NCBI GenBank assembly: GCA_048498995.1
Contig: JBEHWX010000010.1
Span: 1-64,000, forward strand
Direction: 5' to 3'
Origin: JBEHWX01 sp048498995
Lineage (GTDB): Bacteria > Bacteroidota > Ignavibacteria > OLB7
Length of the DNA stretch: 64,000 nt
How positions within the stretch are numbered: position 1 is the first letter of the stretch; the number at the start of each line of letters is the position of its first letter. Both the position numbers and the translations under genes were made by a program. Shown here piece after piece: positions 18,701-27,180 of this stretch. Under the pieces are notes generated by a model. The model was not told the DNA's origin. It searched no databases and was given only the letters and a program-made list of their open reading frames with translations.

Positions 18701-21700
18701 CGTGGTAGCGCTCACCAGCGTAGATGTCGGCGAAGGTCGGGGAGTTCGGACGATTGATGTAGGTAAAGCCCGGGCCGCCGAGGATGTTGACGGCGCCACC
18801 GTAGCGACGGCCGGCAACGGCGATGGAATCCTCGTAACGGGCCGCCAGGAAGCGGGCCGCCTTGAGGCTGTCCAGACGCGTCATCAGCGACGGAAGCTGT
18901 CCCGGCGTCTCCATGTAGAAGCGCGGGCTCAGGCGATAGAGCTCGCCGATCGAGAAGGCGGCGCGACCCTCGCGACCACGGCGCTCGGCCGGATCACGGT
19001 TGATCGAGTCGGCAACGAACTCGACGCGCGACAGGAAGAGGTTGCTTCCCTCGGTCACCTGCTTCATGTCCGTGCGGATCATCTCACCCGTCTCCACGTT
19101 GATCACGAAGAACACCGTGTAGTTGAGCGAGTACTGATCGTTGTTGCTCGTGTCGGCCATGCCGGCGTAGTTGGCCCGCGACTCGAGGAAGAGCGGGTAA
19201 CCGATCGGATGGTTGCCCACGAACTCGCGCTGCAGCGAACCGACGACCGGATCGACGGCGGCCACCAGCGGATCGCGGGTGAGACGGCGGACGACCTTGC
19301 CGGCGTTGACGCCGGTGCCGAAGGTGCTCAGGCGCTTCGGAATGCCGACCGAGAAGTCCTCGATCGGAGCCATGCGCGGGAACGAGTAGTCGGCCGACTT
19401 GATGTCGCGGCCCTTGTCGAAGATGTCATAGATACGGCCCTCCATCAGGAGCGTATCCGGGATCACGCCGATCGGAACCGGGGTGTAGGTGTAGAGCACG
19501 TTCGCCGGATCGCCAAGCTGGCGCTCGGACTCGAACGGTCCCTGCTCGTTGACATTCGACGGGTTCTTCAGCGGCAGCGTGCAGCCGAGGCCCTGGACAT
19601 AGAACGTGTGCTGAATCTGGCCCGACGGAAGAATCGTCGTGACCGGAGCCTGGGTCTCGCCCCAGAAGTTGCCGCGGAGCGTGTCGACGCCCGAGGCGCC
19701 CGTGCCGAAGCCGCCCTGCGGCGCGTCCGGCAGGCGGACGAGGAAGCGAGCCGTGTTGTCGTAGATCGCGTTGGCGTTGACGCCGAACGAGGTCGACGGC
19801 ACCGGACCCTCGACGTCGGCGTAGAAGAGCGCGCTGGCGGTCAGCGACGCGGCCGGCGAGGCGAGGTTGGTAACCACATCGACACCCACGCCCTCCTGCG
19901 AGCGAGCAACGTTGCCCGTCACGAGCGACTTGTTCATCACGAAGCGGAGGTCGTAGTTGTCCGAGTAGACCGCCGCACCCGTGTACGCCTCGTTCTGCTC
20001 GATGCGGACGCGGTGAGCGACCACCGAGTCGGTGCGCGGAGCGCCCGGCGTCGGGTTGGTCGGCTGGAGGTCATTGATATAGATGGCGCCGCCGAGGCCG
20101 GTACCATTACGTCCCGGATCGAGCGGACCGGTGGTTCCCTGAGCCGGACGCGGGTTCGAGTTGAACAGGCCGTTCGAGGAATCCTTGATCGCGCGGTTGC
20201 GGATGAAACGGGTCATCTCGCGCTGGTCGACCGGCTCCGGGCCGGAGACGAACGCGCCCGGCGAGTTCAGCGTGAAGTTGAACGCCTCATCGCCAGCCGA
20301 GAGGAAGTAGCGGTTGTTGGTGATCGGAACCACCATCGCGATGGCGCCACCGTTACCGGCGTAGGCCGTGTTCTCGAAGAACTCGACCGAACGATACCAG
20401 TTGGTGTTGCCGCGGAACGAGTAGATGGCGCCGCCACCGAGAGCCTCGCCGTGGAGCGACGGAACCAGGCGGAACGAATCTGCCACCGTCGTCGTGCCGA
20501 ACTGCGCACCCGGACGGAACGGATTGACCGCCGGATTGTAGAGCATGATCAGGCGGTTGTCGTTCAGACGCGAGGAATCGCCGACGATGTTGCGCGCGAA
20601 GCGGACACGCTCGATGCGAGCGCTGCTGTTGGTCGAGTTGACCTGATTGTCGATCACGATCGCGCCACCGGAGAGACCGGCAGCGTTGCTGTCCATCTGA
20701 ATGCGACGATCGATCGTCGGCGTGCCCGGGGAGTTGAGGTCCACCGAGGTGAGCAGCGGCGAAAGGATCTGCATGTTCCGCTGCGTGTAGATCGCGCCAC
20801 CGTCGTACTCGGCCTTGTTGCCGACGAAACGAACGCTGTCGCCGACCAGGTCGGGCGAGAGGAACTGATCAGTGGTCGGGACGGCGATGGCCGACACGTA
20901 GATGGCGCCACCCTGGCCCGACTTGTTGTTGCGGAACTCGACGTTGCTCTCCATCCGGATCGTCGGCGAGGTGCGCGACATATAGATGCCACCACCCTGC
21001 GAGAGCTGGCTGCGGACGGCGTAGGTCGCCTCGGTCACGTTCGGGACAGCCGTGAAGTTGTCCGTGAAGCGGGCCAGGCGGAAGACCATCGACGTGGAGT
21101 CGCCGACGAAGAAGGCACCACCCTTGGCGCCGTTGGTTCCCGTGGCGTTCTGATAGTTGACGGCGTGGTTACGCTCGGCGACGATCGTGTCGGTCGGATC
21201 GTTGAGGGCGCGACCGAAGAAGACGGTGATACCGCGGCGGCCGCTGATGTAGACGGCGCCACCGTACGCCTCGTTCTTGCGGATCGTGCCCGGCACGGTC
21301 GGATACAGACCGGGGACGGTCGTCGTGTCGCGGTAGCCGGCGTTGTCGTCGCGCACGTCGCTGACGACGGCACGGTTATCGCGGAAATAGATACGGCGGA
21401 CGCGGCCGGCGTTGATCGCGGCGCGACCGTCGTCGTAGGTCTGACGGAACTGCGAGACCGACGGGTTCGACGGCGCGGTGGTCGTCAGGCCCGGCAGGTT
21501 GCCGAACGGCGTGACGATCATGTCGCCGGCGTTCGAGCCACCGTAGAGGTCGTAGGTCTCGGGGTTGAACGGCGGATAGGCCGTGGCGCTGACCGGCAGG
21601 CCCGGGCCCGGGAAGTAGAACTGACCGGCGGCCTCGAACGGCGCCTGCAGGAACTGAACGGCACCGCCGTGGAAGCGGGCGAAGTTGCTGTCGAAGCGGC

Positions 21701-22496
21701 AGTTCAGGATCCAGGTCTTCGACGAGAAGACGGTGATGGCGCCACCGCCACCGCTGGTGACCTCGCGCATGACGCGGTTGAGGGCATTGCCGGCGGCGAC
21801 CTGCGCGGCGTTGTAGCCGGCGGCGTTGTTCGGCGCGTAGAAATCGGTGCTCTGGACGACCGAGGTGTCCTTCCGGAAGTTGACGAACTGGCAGTTACGG
21901 AAGATCACCGAGTCGGCGCCCGGGAGAATAACGATGTGACCCCACTCGCGGGAGTACTGGGTGGCCGGACGGCCGCGGAAAACGATCGGAGCCCGCGTCA
22001 CGTTACGGCGATACGGCCGGTTGCGCAGGTTCACGTCGGTGGCGCAACGGGAGAGGCCGTTGGCATGATAGAAAAGGAGATACGGAACGAAATCGGTCCA
22101 GTTCGGACTCGGTGCCGTGATCTCCGGCCGACCGCCAATGGTCACGTTCGCGCGGATGAACGCGGGATCGCAAAAGCCATTGGAGAATGAACCGGCGCTG
22201 GTATTTCCGTTCCAGGTCGCCTGAAGCTCGCCGTCGGCAATGATCCTGCCGCCGACCGAGTCAATCATGCGTCCGTTCGGGAGAAACTCGACCGTGGTTC
22301 CGGGCTCGATGACGAGCATGCCGGAGATCGTGTACTGGCCAACGATCTGGTAGAGCGTATCCCTGGAAAATACTCGGAGCGCCCCCTGTGGTAGACGTCC
22401 ACTTACCTGCACGGGCTGGCCAACCTGCGCGAGCGCAGCCTGACCGACCCCAAAGAACGTCACCATCAGGAGTAATGCCTTCATCAAACGATGCAT
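15765..22496 (-). CDS. Giant T9SS surface protein with Pmp/beta-helix repeats and Ig-like domains
   Basis: 2243 aa. The start at MHRLMKALLLMVTFFGVGQA is chosen because AGGAGG sits 5 nt before it and a signal peptide begins there; 39 upstream in-frame codons look non-coding. Residues about 50-1000 contain many GGAIY/GGGIY plus FxxN units (FRNNKSGQGGAIYV, FVGNKAEYDGGAIY, FFENTAYAGNGGAI), as in chlamydial Pmp and right-handed beta-helix proteins. The middle is beta-rich with paired cysteines. About 1650-1950 shows cadherin/Ig-like domains (TYTITVDSTQ, VTITIRATDIAGNFSDLSY). The last 90 residues (NVPNPFATSTQIAFYAP ... SGTYTYRLTAGETVLTR) are a T9SS sorting domain. A long surface adhesin or filament is the likely role. 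Its length makes it one of the most costly products in the window. Confidence 0.9.
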   Translation of the reverse strand: MHRLMKALLLMVTFFGVGQAALAQVGQPVQVSGRLPQGALRVFSRDTLYQIVGQYTISGMLVIEPGTTVEFLPNGRMIDSVGGRIIADGELQATWNGNTSAGSFSNGFCDPAFIRANVTIGGRPEITAPSPNWTDFVPYLLFYHANGLSRCATDVNLRNRPYRRNVTRAPIVFRGRPATQYSREWGHIVILPGADSVIFRNCQFVNFRKDTSVVQSTDFYAPNNAAGYNAAQVAAGNALNRVMREVTSGGGGAITVFSSKTWILNCRFDSNFARFHGGAVQFLQAPFEAAGQFYFPGPGLPVSATAYPPFNPETYDLYGGSNAGDMIVTPFGNLPGLTTTAPSNPSVSQFRQTYDDGRAAINAGRVRRIYFRDNRAVVSDVRDDNAGYRDTTTVPGLYPTVPGTIRKNEAYGGAVYISGRRGITVFFGRALNDPTDTIVAERNHAVNYQNATGTNGAKGGAFFVGDSTSMVFRLARFTDNFTAVPNVTEATYAVRSQLSQGGGIYMSRTSPTIRMESNVEFRNNKSGQGGAIYVSAIAVPTTDQFLSPDLVGDSVRFVGNKAEYDGGAIYTQRNMQILSPLLTSVDLNSPGTPTIDRRIQMDSNAAGLSGGAIVIDNQVNSTNSSARIERVRFARNIVGDSSRLNDNRLIMLYNPAVNPFRPGAQFGTTTVADSFRLVPSLHGEALGGGAIYSFRGNTNWYRSVEFFENTAYAGNGGAIAMVVPITNNRYFLSAGDEAFNFTLNSPGAFVSGPEPVDQREMTRFIRNRAIKDSSNGLFNSNPRPAQGTTGPLDPGRNGTGLGGAIYINDLQPTNPTPGAPRTDSVVAHRVRIEQNEAYTGAAVYSDNYDLRFVMNKSLVTGNVARSQEGVGVDVVTNLASPAASLTASALFYADVEGPVPSTSFGVNANAIYDNTARFLVRLPDAPQGGFGTGASGVDTLRGNFWGETQAPVTTILPSGQIQHTFYVQGLGCTLPLKNPSNVNEQGPFESERQLGDPANVLYTYTPVPIGVIPDTLLMEGRIYDIFDKGRDIKSADYSFPRMAPIEDFSVGIPKRLSTFGTGVNAGKVVRRLTRDPLVAAVDPVVGSLQREFVGNHPIGYPLFLESRANYAGMADTSNNDQYSLNYTVFFVINVETGEMIRTDMKQVTEGSNLFLSRVEFVADSINRDPAERRGREGRAAFSIGELYRLSPRFYMETPGQLPSLMTRLDSLKAARFLAARYEDSIAVAGRRYGGAVNILGGPGFTYINRPNSPTFADIYAGERYHALPVKTGDRVWVISRTMLWNTTDSLNTVLNNARFTGLQFTIDTIGNSVAAPVIYGQRALLENKTPAELRNTRFLTEDVNYPSDPTGRAESKIFEVTASDPNGFFDPRSIYFPNSYTGLRYEWTPVQELTNGTTIPTRDPKQVRLASWLKADTVFPANNVSVRDSAQRRGFLRFYGQPHNPDVVPGGELLELKVSNYPPGVRTIDSLRGLLGIDTIAKYIYLYPPYFNCQTYDPTVARYLQQDTVDVGGATTSTYRFRIFVQDSTPVFQADATPCSFPNLPANTVVANLTNKLRFDFDVNTDDEAEDNAIATAEGWDFRYGRTTYGFVFTDRSYNSAGRETDDVKDIRPTWMNDTLLMDANRVKDQGATFMSNGNIVIRIDSASAIQMLKNPAQFNNAFNLDSVFTIVVNDGHTGQSKRDMRVLVNVAPQLQPMVGGFTLPNAKEDFDYNPAMLDSTRRIPVTDLNFNQRVRFYLVYANDADNDPRFATGFSNTDENGVQVVNTATTAFVRRDGCYTEAGLFQAPKTTPSWLKINPVSGMLYGTPGLNDAPKNETITVVAEDEFGLTDVRTYTITVDSTQHRPILRGRPPIVCVDASQPYRDSLCVSDRDLGRLAPNSETVTLTVLNDPTGVFQVTPNQIKNGSLSADTCVPIFVTANSIPDTGKVTITIRATDIAGNFSDLSYQISVSAPTIFSMPLEVRNTYPQSEQQGFAFQRLTFGYARNATTGEEAGAIGQLDADFCEYELPPQPPVDVFDARWVISGNAGTLRDIFPETPTTQPTRLVWKGSFQPGNLSGSGANYPVVISWKLSDAQKSVTKDLYLTDPTESLFRVNMKNGQYKAGGGITVTVNGDNAEVQIGVSTNLNGFKIIWDPALSAVEATPGIAETGSYSLSPNVPNPFATSTQIAFYAPKKGAVKLEIFDIHGNLVKTLVDGSVEAGFRQLEWNGVDNGGRNVPSGTYTYRLTAGETVLTRTMILMK

Positions 22497-22736
22497 AATT
22501 CCTCCTGCGATGAGAGAATCAGTGAAATGACGATGTATGTCGTGTTGAGAATCGTCGAGAGAAACGATGGAAGGACCGCTGGGAGGCGGTCCGGAGGGAG
22601 TATCAATCTTCATACGTTGGCCAGGATAATTCCCAGGGAAGCGTTACGCACAACCACGTATTCCATATAGACATCGGCGGTCGCCTCGCTCTCGTCCGCC
22701 GATCGGCGGCCGGGAGAGGGAGCGCCCGCCGCGCCC

Positions 22737-23438
22737 TTACAGCTCGACGCCGAGTCGAGCCAGAGCCAGACGTGCTTCCGTGTTCGCCTGCGAGTCCGAG
22801 AACCGCGTGGCGACCGTGCGGTAATTCTTGACGGCCTCGTCCTTGTTGCCGGCCTTCTCGAAGTTGCGGGCGGCGGCGACGAGATACTCGGGAGTGTTCA
22901 GTTCGACGCGATCCTCCGAGGCAGCCTTGGCGAATTCCTCGGCCGCCTCCTGGAACTTGTTCTCCGATTCGGCCACCGCGGCCAGGCCGGCGTGGGCCGC
23001 CGACTTCACCAGCGGGGCATCAGCCTCGGCGGCCTCCTCGAACGGCTCGCGTGCCTGCGACGCCTTGCCGGTGGCCAGATAGCTGTTGCCGAGATAGAGC
23101 GCCGCGATCTTGCCCGACGGGGTCGACTTCCACTCGGAGACGAGCGAGGCCAACCCCTTTACCGGCTCCCCGGCGATCTTCTTGTTCGGATCGCCATTGA
23201 TCGCCAGCGCATACTCTCCACGGTCGTAGTACGGACGGATCCGGCCCAGCTCAACCTGGGCCTGGGCGTTCGACTTCGCGCGGGAGTAGTTGAAGACCCA
23301 GAAAGCGCCGACGATCAGCAGCAGCACCACTCCGATGATGCCGAGCAGACGGGGGTTGGCGAGGAATCCTCCCCGGCCCTCACCTTCATTCGACTCCACC
23401 ATTTCCGGCGCTTCGATGTTCGTGGACTTGTTCGCCAT
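22737..23438 (-). CDS. TPR-containing single-pass membrane protein
   Basis: 233 aa. A cytoplasmic N-terminus rich in acidic residues is followed by one strong transmembrane helix (LLGIIGVVLLLIVGAFWVF, about 31-49). A helical TPR-like repeat region (about 60-230) contains GNSYLATGKASQAREPFEEAA and NFEKAGNKDEAVKNYRTVATRF. The layout resembles YfgM/CpoB-type or tol-associated TPR proteins that act as periplasmic scaffolds. No catalytic motif is present. It is the first gene read leftward after the tRNA and is separated from the giant cargo gene by about 240 bp, so co-transcription is uncertain. A helper role in envelope assembly is inference. Confidence 0.85.
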   Translation of the reverse strand: MANKSTNIEAPEMVESNEGEGRGGFLANPRLLGIIGVVLLLIVGAFWVFNYSRAKSNAQAQVELGRIRPYYDRGEYALAINGDPNKKIAGEPVKGLASLVSEWKSTPSGKIAALYLGNSYLATGKASQAREPFEEAAEADAPLVKSAAHAGLAAVAESENKFQEAAEEFAKAASEDRVELNTPEYLVAAARNFEKAGNKDEAVKNYRTVATRFSDSQANTEARLALARLGVEL

Positions 23439-23542
23439 TCGCCTAGCCTTGCGAGAATGAGATTGTATGACTGAGATCGCGTCGACCGTCTGTTATGCGT
23501 GAACGTCGATATAACGAGCGAATCTTACGGTGGGATAGAAAG

Positions 23543-23615
23543 CGCGCCCGGAGGGACTCGAACCCCCAACCCTCAGAACCGGAATCTGATGCTCTATCCA
23601 TTGAGCCACGGGCGC
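23543..23615 (-). tRNA. tRNA-Arg (anticodon CCG)
   Basis: 73-nt cloverleaf on the minus strand. The acceptor stem GCGCCCG/CGGGCGC is perfect. The D-arm is GCTC..GAGC, the anticodon stem TCAGA/TCTGA holds loop TTCCGGT (anticodon CCG), and the T-arm has TTCGAGT. The discriminator base is G and CCA is not encoded. It would read the codon CGG. The standalone gene has a TAnnTTTG-type promoter 85-92 bp upstream. Confidence 0.97.
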
Positions 23616-23699
23616 GTATGTAGGACATTCTCACCTGCTCTTCATCCCTCGCCTCGATTGCCTCCGCTCACCTCCCCCGACCTCTACTTCAGGAGGCGC

Positions 23700-23730
23700 C
23701 AAATATATCCTCTCGGAACGTTCTACGCAA
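23700..23730 (-). promoter_or_regulatory. Bacteroidota-type promoter for tRNA-Arg
   Basis: On the minus strand TTG (23730-23728) is followed after 20 nt by TATATTTG (23707-23700). This fits the TTG-N19/20-TAnnTTTG consensus used by the primary sigma factor of Bacteroidota. The -7 box lies 84 nt before the mature tRNA 5' end. Confidence 0.5.
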
Positions 23731-24184
23731 TCGTTGCAAAGCGCCGAACGTTGAGCCTAAGTGATGAAAGAGTCGCCAGTTTCTGTCGCCGTTCCAAAGA
23801 ACTACTTGAAGTGTGGCCGGAGGGGCCGGCCGCCGTTTGAGAGCGTTTTGTAGGAGGGCCTCGCTGCAACGGTGGTGCCACCGTGCCAACCCCTGGAATT
23901 CTCAAGAATTCCGACCCGTCATTGTCGTGACCGTGAAGCCGATTCACTCACCGTGACGATCCGTCACGGTGCATTTCCCCTACCGGATCACACCCGGAAA
24001 CCCCTGGTCCAAAAACGAAACCCTCCCCGGTGCGTGCCGGAAAGGGTCCGTGGAAGATGAAAAAATTGTAACGCGAGGTACTCGCCCGGTTCCGACGTCG
24101 GAGCGGACCGGCGGCCGTCCCCGAAGGAACTCCTTCCCCTCTCCCCGACGCCGCTGCCGATACTCTCTCCCCGGTCGACCTTTC
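23731..24184. other. Intergenic stretch with three dyads
   Basis: No gene seen. It contains an 18-bp dyad, ggaattct-ca-agaattcc (23895-23912), and a hairpin with perfect 10-bp arms, caccgtgacg-atc-cgtcacggtg (23949-23971), which could terminate the DUF3108 transcript. It also contains the 12-bp palindrome tccgacgtcgga (24091-24102), which recurs at 32077-32090. Confidence 0.55.
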
Positions 24185-25042
24185 TCAGTCGACCTTCGCC
24201 GCGATCGGCCCGCGGGTTCCCTCGTACTTCACCAGCTCGCCGTCGATCGATCCGATCAGCACCTTGGTGCTCACTTTCACCGGGATCTTCCGGTCGTCAT
24301 CGGTCATGTAGATCACGATCCGCCCCTCGTTCTTGAACAGCCCTCCCTCGACCACCAGCGGCTCGACCACGATGCAGTCGAACGTGCCGGCCTCCACCTC
24401 CACCCGCTCCCGTCCGAGAATCCGGACCCGGAGGTCGTGCGCGTCCTTGCCGTAGAAGTTCTGGAGCATGAAGGTCTGTCCCTTCTTGGCCCCCTTCAGG
24501 TTCAATGCCCGGACGTAGTAGAACGCGCTCAGGATGTCGTGGACATACGCCGGGGTCTTGAACGATCCCTCGGTCGTCTTGGCCACGTGCGCCCGCTGGT
24601 CGATGTTGGCCGAGAAGTCGCGCGAGTAGTTCCCCTCGCGCACCGTCTGCTCGAAGCGCCACGGGAAGATCCCATCCACGTCGATATAGGACTGGTAGCG
24701 GTCCCGGACCTTGAACACCTTGTCGAAGGTGGAGGTTGTCTTCACGTCGAAGCGGACGTCGTAGCAGGGCCTGCCGCTGACGGTCGTGGCCTGCGGGCCG
24801 ATCTGCATCACCGCCTGGCCTGCCGTGATGAATTTGTAGCCGACGTTGTAGGTGAGCTTCTCGCCGTAGCCGAAGGCCACGTTCGGCACGTAGCGGAGCG
24901 CGCCGTTGGCCTGCGCCTGCAGGGCCGGCGAGGTCTCCGGACCCGCCGACATCAATCCCACTATCATCAGAGCCGTGCCGGCGGATACCCCGAGGAATGC
25001 CGCCGCCCGCGATCTCAACAGTTTCGTTATCCCCGATTTCAT
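24185..25042 (-). CDS. DUF3108-family secreted protein
   Basis: 285 aa; GAGGGA lies 6 nt before the ATG. An N-terminal hydrophobic segment (about 12-32) is followed by the DUF3108 fold: FGYGEKLTYNVGYKFITAGQAVMQI, FDKVFKVRDRYQSYID, RRFEQ-like WRFEQTVREG, VHDILSAFYYVRAL, GTFDCIVVEPLV, and the closing IYMTDDDRKIPVKVSTKVLIGSIDGELVKYE. The family is widespread in Bacteroidota and Proteobacteria, exported, and of undefined biochemistry; it is often considered an envelope protein. The gene is isolated, with the glycosyltransferase gene upstream on the same strand 116 bp away. Membership is firm; the function is unknown. Confidence 0.9.
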   Translation of the reverse strand: MKSGITKLLRSRAAAFLGVSAGTALMIVGLMSAGPETSPALQAQANGALRYVPNVAFGYGEKLTYNVGYKFITAGQAVMQIGPQATTVSGRPCYDVRFDVKTTSTFDKVFKVRDRYQSYIDVDGIFPWRFEQTVREGNYSRDFSANIDQRAHVAKTTEGSFKTPAYVHDILSAFYYVRALNLKGAKKGQTFMLQNFYGKDAHDLRVRILGRERVEVEAGTFDCIVVEPLVVEGGLFKNEGRIVIYMTDDDRKIPVKVSTKVLIGSIDGELVKYEGTRGPIAAKVD

Positions 25043-25158
25043 CGTATTCCCTCGTGCTTGATGAACGTATTCGCCTGGAACACCTGATTTCCGATCATTG
25101 TTGAGAGCTACGACGCCGGAGCCGGGCGAGAGGTTTTATCGCGCCCGCCCGGGCGATG

Positions 25159-26214
25159 TCACGAAATGTAGTCGGTCGGCTCGTCGGTGCCGACGAGCAT
25201 CCCACGGCAGGCCTCGATCACCCGCGCCACCGAGATCCTCCCCACGCAGTTCTCCGGCTCGTGCCGGTCGCATTCCGGGCAGAACGGCTCCTCGGGCGCC
25301 GGCACCAGCGTCGTCACCTTCCGGCCGAGCGGACGCCAGCGCGCCGGCCAGGTCGGCGGCAGCCCTGGATAGAGCCCGACCACCGGCGCGCCGACCAGCG
25401 CCGCCAGATGCGCCGGCCCGGACGAGCTTCCGAGAAAGCCCGCGGCCATGCGAAGCAGCTCGCTCAGCCCGTCGAGCGAGAGATCCTCGACCACGCGGAC
25501 CCGGCCGGACCCCGGAAGGTCGCCGGCCACCCGCCGCGCCAGCTCCTCCTCCCCCGGCCCGGCGGTGATCGCCACCGAGAGATCGGGAAATTCCTCGATC
25601 ATCCTCCGTGCCACCTCCTGGTACCGCTCGGGAGGGTACTGCCCGGCCGAGCCCCTGCTCCCCGGATGGATCACCATCAGCTCCCCGCCGATCCCCACCT
25701 CCTCGAGCCTGTGACGCGCCTCGGCCGCCCCCGCTTCGGACAGCTCCAGCCTCGGCATCCTGACCTGGAGCTCCTCCGGAAAGAGCGGCCCCAGCAGGTT
25801 GACCCCGTAGCGCGCCTCGTGCTTGGCCCCCATCTTCCGATGCTCGTAGACCCAGCGGGTGAACAGCCCCGAGTAGAGACGGTAGCCGGTCCCGATCCGG
25901 ACGTCGATCCGCGCCAGCAGCGCGTCCAGCGCCAGCCGGAATTCCGGCCGCGCGAAGACGATGGCGTCGGGACGGTAGGAGCGGAGCGTCGTCAGCGCGC
26001 GGCCCCGCTCGTCCGGCGTGAACACCCGGTCGATCTCGGCGATCCGCCTGACGATCGGCGCGGTGTATCGCGAGACGAGGTAGGCAACCTCGACTCCCGG
26101 CAATCGCTCCTTCAGAGCGACCGCGATCGGCAGCGTGACGATCACGTCCCCGAGCCCGTCGGTTCGCGAGACCATGATCGATCGGAGCTCATCGGTCGGC
26201 GTGAGTATCGGCAT
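25159..26214 (-). CDS. Family 9 glycosyltransferase (heptosyltransferase-like)
   Basis: 351-aa GT-B enzyme of family GT9 (ADP-heptose:LPS heptosyltransferase group). N-domain motif: TDGLGDVIVTLPIAVALKERLPG. C-domain motifs: VIHPGSRGSAGQYPPERY (about 177-194) and SSSGPAHLAALVGAPVVGLYPG, which form the nucleotide-sugar site. A Cys cluster near the end (FCPECDRHEPENC) is common in this group. It transfers a sugar, often heptose, to lipopolysaccharide core or another surface glycan at the inner face of the membrane. No other LPS genes adjoin it. A -7-like element (TAACTTCG) lies only 4 nt before the ATG, so the message may be nearly leaderless. Confidence 0.93.
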   Translation of the reverse strand: MPILTPTDELRSIMVSRTDGLGDVIVTLPIAVALKERLPGVEVAYLVSRYTAPIVRRIAEIDRVFTPDERGRALTTLRSYRPDAIVFARPEFRLALDALLARIDVRIGTGYRLYSGLFTRWVYEHRKMGAKHEARYGVNLLGPLFPEELQVRMPRLELSEAGAAEARHRLEEVGIGGELMVIHPGSRGSAGQYPPERYQEVARRMIEEFPDLSVAITAGPGEEELARRVAGDLPGSGRVRVVEDLSLDGLSELLRMAAGFLGSSSGPAHLAALVGAPVVGLYPGLPPTWPARWRPLGRKVTTLVPAPEEPFCPECDRHEPENCVGRISVARVIEACRGMLVGTDEPTDYIS

Positions 26215-26218
26215 GGAT

Positions 26219-26226
26219 CGAAGTTA
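26219..26226 (-). promoter_or_regulatory. -7-like element before the GT9 gene
   Basis: On the minus strand TAACTTCG ends 4 nt before the ATG at 26214. It matches TAnnTTyG, as before dapB and the HAD gene. No clear -33 box. Confidence 0.35.
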
Positions 26227-26559
26227 CAGAATGCCCCCCGGCCGAGCCACCCGCCCGGCGCTCAGCGCCCGGCGCTCAGCGTCGAGCGCTCATTGCTCCC
26301 CGCTGAGCGCTTTCGTACTTTCGCCGCTCCTTGACGCCCGCGCGTCGATGCCCACGCCCCAGGCCCACCATGACCGGCGAAGACCGGTTCCTCATATCCA
26401 GCATCCACGACTCGCACACTCATGACGCATTCCGGTGCGCCACGACCATGCCGCGGGTCGCCGGACGCGTCGGCCGGGCATTCCTCGACAGGGATACCAT
26501 CCGTTCTGCTCCCACGCGAACGCACCGGAGCATCTGCCACTCAAACAGGAGACTCGACC
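26227..26559. other. Divergent intergenic region
   Basis: Lies between the divergent GT9 gene and the first tail-collar gene. It holds a 14-bp tandem duplication (cgcccggcgctcag at 26252-26265 and 26266-26279, with a degenerate third copy). No supported small gene. Confidence 0.45.
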
Positions 26560-27078
26560 ATGGGGAATCCATTCCTCGGCTCCATCAGGATCTTCGCCTT
26601 CAACTTCGCACCGGAAGGATGGGCGCCCTGCAATGGACAGCTCATGTCCGTGGCGCAGCACACGGCGCTCTTCTCGCTGCTCGGCACCCGCTATGGCGGC
26701 GACGGCAAAACCACCTTCGCGCTTCCGGATCTCCAGTGCCGTGTTCCGATCCATGCCGGACAGGGAGCCGGCCTGAGCAGCTACGATGTCGGAAGCAAGG
26801 GGGGCGCGACGACCGTGACGCTGAGCGAGGCCGAAATGCCCGCGCACCTGCATGAAGTGCGCTCCACTTCCGCCGTCGGCAACAACGAGAACCCGACGAA
26901 CGCGGTCTGGGCCCCCATCGCCGACGTGGCCGTCTATGCCAACACCGGATCGCTCGCGCCGATGCATCCGGAATCGTTGAAGCCGTCGGGCTCCTCCAGG
27001 CCGCACGACAACATCATGCCCGGCCTCGGTCTCGGCTTTTACATCTGCCTGCACGGCAGGTATCCCTTCAGGCCGTGA
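26560..27078 (+). CDS. Phage tail-collar-domain protein (MdpB-like), copy 1
   Basis: 172 aa; ACAGGAG lies 8 nt before the ATG. The N-terminal 60 residues are a tail-collar domain: FNFAPEGWAPCNGQLM ... LFSLLGTRYGGDGKTTFALPDLQCRVPIHAG. A short glycine/His-containing C-part ends in PHDNIMPGLGLGFYICLHGRYP, typical of the microcystin-dependent-protein (MdpB) family in non-phage bacteria. It is the first of three tandem homologues. There are no phage structural genes nearby, so the set is a chromosomal family rather than a prophage remnant. The role is unknown; such triplets are proposed to form collar- or fibre-like secreted assemblies. Confidence 0.92.
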   Translation: MGNPFLGSIRIFAFNFAPEGWAPCNGQLMSVAQHTALFSLLGTRYGGDGKTTFALPDLQCRVPIHAGQGAGLSSYDVGSKGGATTVTLSEAEMPAHLHEVRSTSAVGNNENPTNAVWAPIADVAVYANTGSLAPMHPESLKPSGSSRPHDNIMPGLGLGFYICLHGRYPFRP

Positions 27079-27180
27079 GCCATCGCTCGCGGCCGCCACG
27101 CGGCCCGAGGCGTTCTCCACCGGCCGGGCCCAGGCCCGCAGACACGCAACTCAACAGACACCGATAAGGAGCAATCATCC

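Noticed and set aside
15510..22190. A continuous 2226-codon open frame on the plus strand opposite the giant T9SS gene
   Set aside because: It is the antisense image of a GC-rich gene: Arg/Asp/Val/Glu-rich, no domains, no ribosome site. Similar antisense frames lie opposite the TonB receptor (5507-8254), the 998-aa cargo (9116-12073), nrdJ (34842-38570) and member 1 (47878-51234).
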